This document shows, one piece after another, positions 58,865 to 64,000 of a stretch of 64,000 nt of DNA (positions within the stretch are counted from its first letter, which is position 1; the number at the start of each line of letters is the position of its first letter). Position numbers and translations under genes: made by a program. Location: assembly GCA_008828725.1 (NCBI GenBank), contig MEHQ01004053.1, forward strand, positions 214,674-278,673. Reading direction: 5' to 3'. The notes beneath the pieces are model-generated. The model was given only the letters and a program-made list of their open reading frames with translations, was not told the DNA's origin and searched no databases. Source of the stretch: Saccharina japonica. Its lineage: Eukaryota; Sar; Phaeophyceae; Laminariales; Laminariaceae.

Positions 58865-59370
58865 CTATCCCAAATTCGTCTTCGTTATAGTCAAGTTATA
58901 GTGAAGGTTGGTTTCCGAAGGCGGCCCATGACTTGCTCTGGTCGCTGAGCGGAAACTCGTTGAATTCTCGGTATTGGGCTTCCGGAACTCCCTTGACCAT
59001 ACACCTTCGCCTCCTGAACCGGGCGCTACTACCTCGAGCAGCCTCGTGTACCTCCATGCCGTCTTGGGATTTTTCCAGTAGGCTTTCTGCATAATGGTCG
59101 CCAAAGACTCTCCTGCTAGGGCGCGGGACACTGCCCCACCTGATCTTAACGAATGCATCGAGAATGTCTGTACCTCACCTATCTCCTTAGCGTACTTCTT
59201 CAGGGTAGCTGTCATCTGCTTAGCTGAAATAAGTTCCGTGCCCCTTACCACCGCCTCGCCTCGTCGTGTGATTGAGGGATCACCGTTCTTTGTATCGAAC
59301 GATATCGAAACATTCGATACGATTTTCCACCGTAACTACTGCTGTAACAAACTGCTGGTATAATGGGTAT
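58865..59370 (-). pseudogene. Tyrosine recombinase C-terminal fragment (Crypton/DIRS-like)
   Basis: The minus-strand frame is open from about 59370 to a stop at 58865. It reads TRRGEAVVRGTELISAKQMT, then TFSMHSLRSGGAVSRALAGE and YWKNPKTAWRYTRLLEV. HSLRSGGA carries the His-x-x-Arg of tyrosine recombinases and AWRY a candidate nucleophile Tyr. The length after HxxR and the WKxxxTxWRY pattern fit eukaryotic YR transposons. The N-terminal core-binding part and first catalytic Arg are missing or lie in sequence now disrupted. No start codon context. A recombinase of Crypton or DIRS origin is most likely; family level is uncertain. Confidence 0.7.
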
Positions 59371-59574
59371 ATACGTTCATACGTACGTGGTATGCATGAT
59401 ACATTTGAAGACACGAGGACTCTCCAAAGAGTGTACGCGTATACGTATAATATGATATGTACAAATAGTATGGTACATCGAAGTATCCCACACAGCTTGC
59501 AAACATTCATTGACGAAATGCTCGATCCCACAGCTGTCGTTTTTTATTTCTATATATATATATACCTGGTACAT

Positions 59575-60530
59575 GCCGGTCGGCCCGGTTGTCTATTAAT
59601 AGCGCAGGTAACCACGAAGAGTGTAATTTTGGAAGTCGAGGGTTCGAGTCTCTGTATGGAGATGTTTATTCTCAAATGACACCAACTGTCGAGGGCGCAT
59701 ATTATCGCGTGGGTAAGGGTCGATCTTAACGAGGAGTGAATTTCGGGTTTTTCCAGAAATTTCTGGTTTTTTCTGGTTTCACCAGAAAAACTTCATCCCC
59801 GAAAAAACAGGCCTCCAAGTTTTTCTGGTAATCCCGTAAATTTCTGGTTTTTATGGGTACGATCGGGCAGCCCCACCGTGCCAGCCGTGCCACCCCTCAC
59901 GAACACACAGGGCTGGCCAGGGTTGTCCCCGAGGTCCTCCACAGGCCCATAGCGCGAGCGCAAGAAGGCGCAAAAGCTTTTTGAGCTCTCACAATCGAGT
60001 TGACACAGTGACCTGGCGAACCGAGGTACCCGAACCGACCGAGCTCGCGGAAGGCTGTAGCTCAAGCTTGGTAGCGTTGGGCGTCGTAGCGCGACGAGTT
60101 GGTGGTGGATTCCACTCTCCGAGCACCGATTACCTGCCTACGAGCCAGGCCGACCGTTGTGGGACCACCACACGGATGGTTACCGAGAGCGCTGCTGCTG
60201 TAGTGACGGTTTTGTGCCTGGTGGACGATTATTAGCGAGGCAACTGAAGCTCGTACTTGTTAGAACCATTTTAGAAAATACCGGAAATTCGAGAAAACCA
60301 GAAAAATACTTTCTCGTTAAGATCGACCCTAAGCCCAATTCGACGAGAAGAGTTGACGAGGCAAGAAAGTGCTGAAATCTTCTCGGCGATAAAAATGCAA
60401 GGCACGTACGCGTACTGGGGAGGAAGGAGAGGAACCCTACATTACTTTCCCGCGATCTGAGTTACGATACAATAAAGAGGGAGAGAGAAACGAAGGGCGA
60501 AGATAATAAATGGGATGGGGGGGGGGGGAA
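59575..60530 (+). mobile_element. tRNA-derived SINE, split by a Harbinger-like element
   Basis: The head and front body lie at 59575-59716 (box B GTCGAGGGTTCGAGTCTCTG, ATTCTCAAATGACACCAACT, GCGTGGGTAA). The rear body lies at 60330-60530 (AGCCCAATTCGACGAGAAGA, GTGCTGAAATCTTCTCGGCG, AATAAATGGGATGG). Together they make one SINE. Confidence 0.85.
59717..60329. mobile_element. Harbinger-like MITE (613 bp) with TAA TSD
   Basis: Termini GGGTCGATCTTAACGAG and CTCGTTAAGATCGACCC are perfect inverted repeats of 17 bases. TAA flanks it at 59714-59716 and 60330-60332. Removing it restores the SINE body GTGGGTAAGC. A 3-base TWA-type target is typical of PIF/Harbinger. Internal frames show no transposase motif. 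Confidence 0.85.
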
Positions 60531-60571
60531 CAAACCATATATATATATATTGCATCACATTATTAAATCGC

Positions 60572-60899
60572 CTCCCATTTATTATATTGCGCCGCTTCCT
60601 GTTTCTCTCTCCTTGGCCTAGTCGTAAATCAGTATCCGGGGTCAGCAAAAGTAGGCTGCTTCTCCCTCCCCCCAGCTACGTTTTTGCCTTGCATTTTTAT
60701 CGCGAGAAGATTTCAGCACTTTCTTCCCTCGTCGACTTGCGTCGGATTCCGCCTACCCACGCCACGAAGGCGCTCTCAGCAATTGGTTCCTTTTTATTTT
60801 TTCAAATAAAGACAAAATCTCACCACGGTGGGATTCGATCTTGGGCACCAATGATAGTAGTCTTTGAAGCTGACCACTACTCTACCGGGGCGACCGGCA
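60572..60899 (-). mobile_element. tRNA-derived SINE (same head type as 12761-13096)
   Basis: Minus strand: GCCGGTCGCCCCGGTAGAGT, GTGGTCAGCTTCAAAGACTA, box B AAGATCGAATCCCACCG, then the common body and AATAAATGGGAGG. It faces the 59575 copy tail to tail across a (TA)n tract at 60537-60550. Confidence 0.85.
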
Positions 60900-60999
60900 T
60901 GTATATATATACTTCGTGTATGGGGGAGTACTGTGGCGAAATCGACGACACGACAAGGAGAAAAGGGTTTGGCCTTGCCTTGCTCGGAGGTGTGGTAGA

Positions 61000-61790
61000 T
61001 TACCATATGTTTCCGACTGGAGACTGGAGGCTGGGCTGGGGTCGAATACCAGGAAGCACCCATCGGGACTCGGGACTGGAGACAGAGTTTTGATGAAAAT
61101 CATACTCCGACTGGAGACAGAATTGGGGAAAATTAATGTCCAGCTGGGGACCGGCTTGTGAAACAACGCGGAGGGTTGTTATTGCTGTAGTTGTTGTCGT
61201 TGTTGCTGCTGTTGTTGCTGTTGTTGAGTTGTTGTGCGCACTGTTACTCATCGGCATACATCTGGTCTGTGGTCAGAGGACAGAGGGTTCAGACCTGTCG
61301 GTGATCGACAATGGAGGAATGAAGCCAAGCCCTTTCAACTATTATTGTTATATACCTGGTACGAAGTACACGGGGGCTTCGCTGGTGGCGTAATGGGCAA
61401 CGTCGAGCGAAGTAAATGCCCTCAGGGAACAACATATACCTGCAAAATGCAGTTTACGATGCCAAGGGTTTTTCATCCCGGACTCATACCGTGAAATTCC
61501 CGGACACAACAACAACAACGACAACGACAATAACAACAACAATAATAACAAAAAACAACTTAAAATGGGCAACATATATACCATATAATACCTGATAAAA
61601 AAATCTTGGTCTACTTAAAATAATAATTCCCGTTTACTGGTTTACTTCAAATAATAATACCTGATATCATATCATGTAGATAGTACGTACATAGGGGGGT
61701 AATTCAAATTAGAGTACCTGGTGTAGGGACACAAAAAAGAAAAACATCAACAACGAAAACACGAACTCGTAGTCGAAATCGTGGCGACAC
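61000..61790. other. Simple-repeat-rich interval
   Basis: Contains GACTGGAGACNGAG repeats (61015-61130), a (GTT)n tract (61170-61225), (CAA)n at 61505-61550 and a block GCAGTTTACGATGCCAAGGG (about 61450) that recurs at about 62662. No gene. Confidence 0.6.
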
Positions 61791-62117
61791 TTTTTTTTTT
61801 TTTTTTTTCCCATCCCATTCATTATCTTCGCACTTCCGTCTTTCTCCCTCCCTAGTCGTAACTCAGATCCGTGGTCACAAAGTAGGCTCCTCTCCCTCCC
61901 CCCCCACTACGGTTCTTGCCTTGGTTTTTATAGCGAGAATATTTCAGCACTTTCTTCCCTCGTCAACTTTCGTCGGATTTTGCTTACCCACGCTATAATA
62001 TGCGCTCTCGACGGTCGGTGTCATTTGAGAATAAAAACCTCCATGGGGAGAATCGAACCCTCGACATCCGGCCCAAAAGGCTTCGTGGCTACCAGTTAGA
62101 CCACCGGGGCGACCGGC
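61791..62117 (-). mobile_element. tRNA-derived SINE with poly(A)
   Basis: Minus strand: GGTCGCCCCGGTGGTCTAAC, GCCTTTTGGGCCGGATGTCG, GGGTTCGATTCTCCCCATGG, then the body and AATGAATGGGATGGG with about 18 A. It is very close to the copy at 35048-35370 along the whole length and marks the youngest subfamily in the window. Confidence 0.9.
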
Positions 62118-62398
62118 TTCTGTAAACACATTAACAACAACGAAAACAACAACCACGAAAACAACAAAACATTACCTCGAGCCCTCTTAATTTCGGGTTA
62201 TTACCGCTACTCGTACCGGGAAATACGCATCCCTTCTAAAAATCATAATAATACTGGTGTTAATACTGGTAATTACCGCTACCAGGAAATACGCATCCCT
62301 TCCTAAAGTCATACTCGCAATACTTACTTAGCATGTACTTATAATACTACGTATACATACGTAGGGGGGCACTATATTTATATTTATACCCGATGCCG

Positions 62399-62850
62399 TA
62401 AACGACGTATTGTCTTGAAACAAAACGAAATTATACGAGTAGTACGTACATTAACACAAACATGACAGCGGGGGGCATATAAGGTATACGGCAAGGAAGC
62501 ACGAGGCACGAGCGTCGAGAACATAGGGAATACTGAGATATGTCAATGATACTACGAGTACGTACGAGTAGTGTTTACTATTAATAATGTGTATATACAT
62601 ACAAGGGGACTTCGCCGTCGGCCCAGGCCGCCGGCGAAGCTAACGAAGGCCGCAATGCAACAGGCAGTTTACGATGCCAAGGGACCGAGGGGATATATAT
62701 ATACATACCATATAAACGACGTATTGTCTTGAAACAAAATGAATTTATAATACGTACATGAAAATTACCACATACATGACGGCGGGGGGTATACGGAAAG
62801 GAAGCACGAGGGACGAGCGTCGAGAACTCAGGTTTTACTGAGATATGAAA
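62399..62850. repeat. Direct duplication, 62399-62542 and 62710-62850
   Basis: Both copies start AAACGACGTATTGTCTTGAA, carry CATGACAGCGGGGGG or CATGACGGCGGGGGG, and end with GGAAGCACGAG and TACTGAGATATG. The period is about 311 bases. Confidence 0.85.
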
Positions 62851-62892
62851 AGGCACGAGCGTCGGGAACTGACGTTTTACTTTGTTTCTTCT

Positions 62893-63225
62893 TTTTTTCT
62901 GTTTTTTTTCATCCCATTTATTATCTTCGCACTTCTGTCTTTCTCCCTCCCTAATAGTAGTCGTAACTCAGATCCGGGGTCACAAAGTGGGCTCCTCTCC
63001 CTCCTCCCCCACTACGGTTTTTACCTTGATTTTTATCGCGCAGAGGGTTCAGCCTTCCCAACGCTCGTCGATCTTCATTGAATTTTGCTAACTCACGCTC
63101 TCGCGCTTTCCGCTAGTCAATATATTTTTTTGCGAGAAAAAGTCCCGACGAGCATGCACTCGAGGGGGGGGGCTCGAACTCACGATATTGACTCTATAAG
63201 CTTCGTGGTTACCTGCTAGCCTGAG
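62893..63225 (-). mobile_element. tRNA-derived SINE, third head type
   Basis: Minus strand head: CTAGCAGGTAACCACGAAGC, box B GTGAGTTCGAGCCCCCC, then a diverged body and AATAAATGGGATG with an interrupted poly(A). The middle (63050-63140) differs from other copies. Confidence 0.75.
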
Positions 63226-63312
63226 ATATGTTAATTATACTAATTAATATGGTATGTCAGCTGTGCGTGAGATTAAGGCTTAAAATGGCAATCCGCCGAA
63301 ATTATTAAGCAC

Positions 63313-63770
63313 ATCGCCCCGGTGGTCTACGACTCGCATGATATTCATAGCAGTTAACCACGCAAACTGCTAAGTTTGAGGTCGAGGGTTCGAGTCTCTG
63401 TATTTATGGAGATTTTTATTCTCAAATGTGATCGAGTACGGGTAGTTGTCGAGATCACCTGTTCTTATAGCGTGGGTAAGCACAATTCGATGAGATCCGT
63501 CGAGGAAATGAAGTAGTACTGGAATCTTCTCGCGAAAAAACTCAAGGCACGAACAACAATAAATAGTGCTATCGAGAACTGTCGAGAACGAGTAGGCGCA
63601 CTTTGACGATAATAGACGAGGGAAGAAAGTGCTGACATATTCTCTCGGTGAAAATGCAAAACACGTACTGCTTTGAGTGGGTAGGGAGGAGGAGTGCCTA
63701 CTTAGAGACCCCGGATCTGAGACACGACTACTGCAGCAAGACCGAGAGAGAAAATAAGGGCCTCTTCTCT
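63313..63770 (+). mobile_element. tRNA-derived SINE, long form
   Basis: Starts CGCCCCGGTGGTCTACGACT, box B GTCGAGGGTTCGAGTCTCTG, ATTCTCAAATGTGATCGAGT, GCGTGGGTAAGCACAATTCG, and ends GAGAGAAAATAAGGG. An internal part (about 63480-63660) is duplicated: two successive TTCTCGCG/TTCTCTCG blocks and two CTCAAGGCAC/ATGCAAAACAC blocks. This makes the copy about 120 bases longer than the others. Confidence 0.75.
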
Positions 63771-64000
63771 CGCCCACAATGGGGGCGCTGTTGATATCAC
63801 ACGTTGTTGAGGCTGACGTACTTCATTTCTTTTACAAAAGCAACTATAAATACGTACGTCGTAATTATTGTTAATTTTGTTTATGTACGTCAGGCCATTC
63901 TTATCAAGCGACGTTTTTTTTCCAAATTTCCAATATTTTTTTCCAAGAGAAACAGGAAAAACAGGAAAAACATTAAACGTTTCACAGATGCTCTGAGTAC

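Overview
This is a nuclear genomic window from a eukaryote, most likely a multicellular or microbial alga of the stramenopile (brown-algal-like) kind. The evidence is: two intron-rich genes with GT-AG introns of 69 to about 6,500 bases; a vanadium bromoperoxidase of the algal type; a secreted EGF-containing leishmanolysin-like peptidase; and a dense load of eukaryotic transposons (LINE, tRNA-derived SINE, and several TIR families with target-site duplications). The species assignment is inference. I see no operons, rRNA, functional tRNA or CRISPR array.

Layout. 1-21,865 (+) is a 5'-incomplete vanadium bromoperoxidase gene. I could assemble eleven exons in a consistent phase down to the stop codon; its introns are stuffed with TIR elements, LINE 3' ends, a SINE, a tandem array and a large palindrome. 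22,000-29,600 is mostly gene-poor, with two more TIR elements, an 18-base minisatellite and one exon-like open frame. 29,600-46,400 is a transposon graveyard: a GC-rich minisatellite split by a MULE-like element; a 3.2-kb foldback structure whose arms are themselves tandem repeats (33,072-36,291); a MULE-like element with a perfect 9-base TSD blown open by about 5 kb of nested sequence including a LINE (37,688-43,385); and a hAT-like element with a perfect 8-base TSD that itself contains another MULE-like copy (44,087-46,398). 49,063-56,009 (-) is a complete eleven-exon gene for a secreted zinc metallopeptidase. 58,200-63,800 is repeat-rich: a tiny piggyBac-like MITE with its empty-site paralogue next to it, a tyrosine-recombinase fragment, a Harbinger-like MITE inside a SINE, and at least four further SINE copies.

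The two genes are not obviously linked in one pathway. Both products probably act outside the cytoplasm of an alga: one makes hypohalous acid from halide and hydrogen peroxide, the other is a secreted or surface peptidase. The most interesting signals are mobile DNA and intron evolution: a TIR family with 4-base TSDs, one copy of which supplies a splice donor from its own target duplication; a peptidase intron whose two ends fall at the same position in two tandemly duplicated segments; and two unrelated LINE-type 3' ends sharing the same terminal motif.
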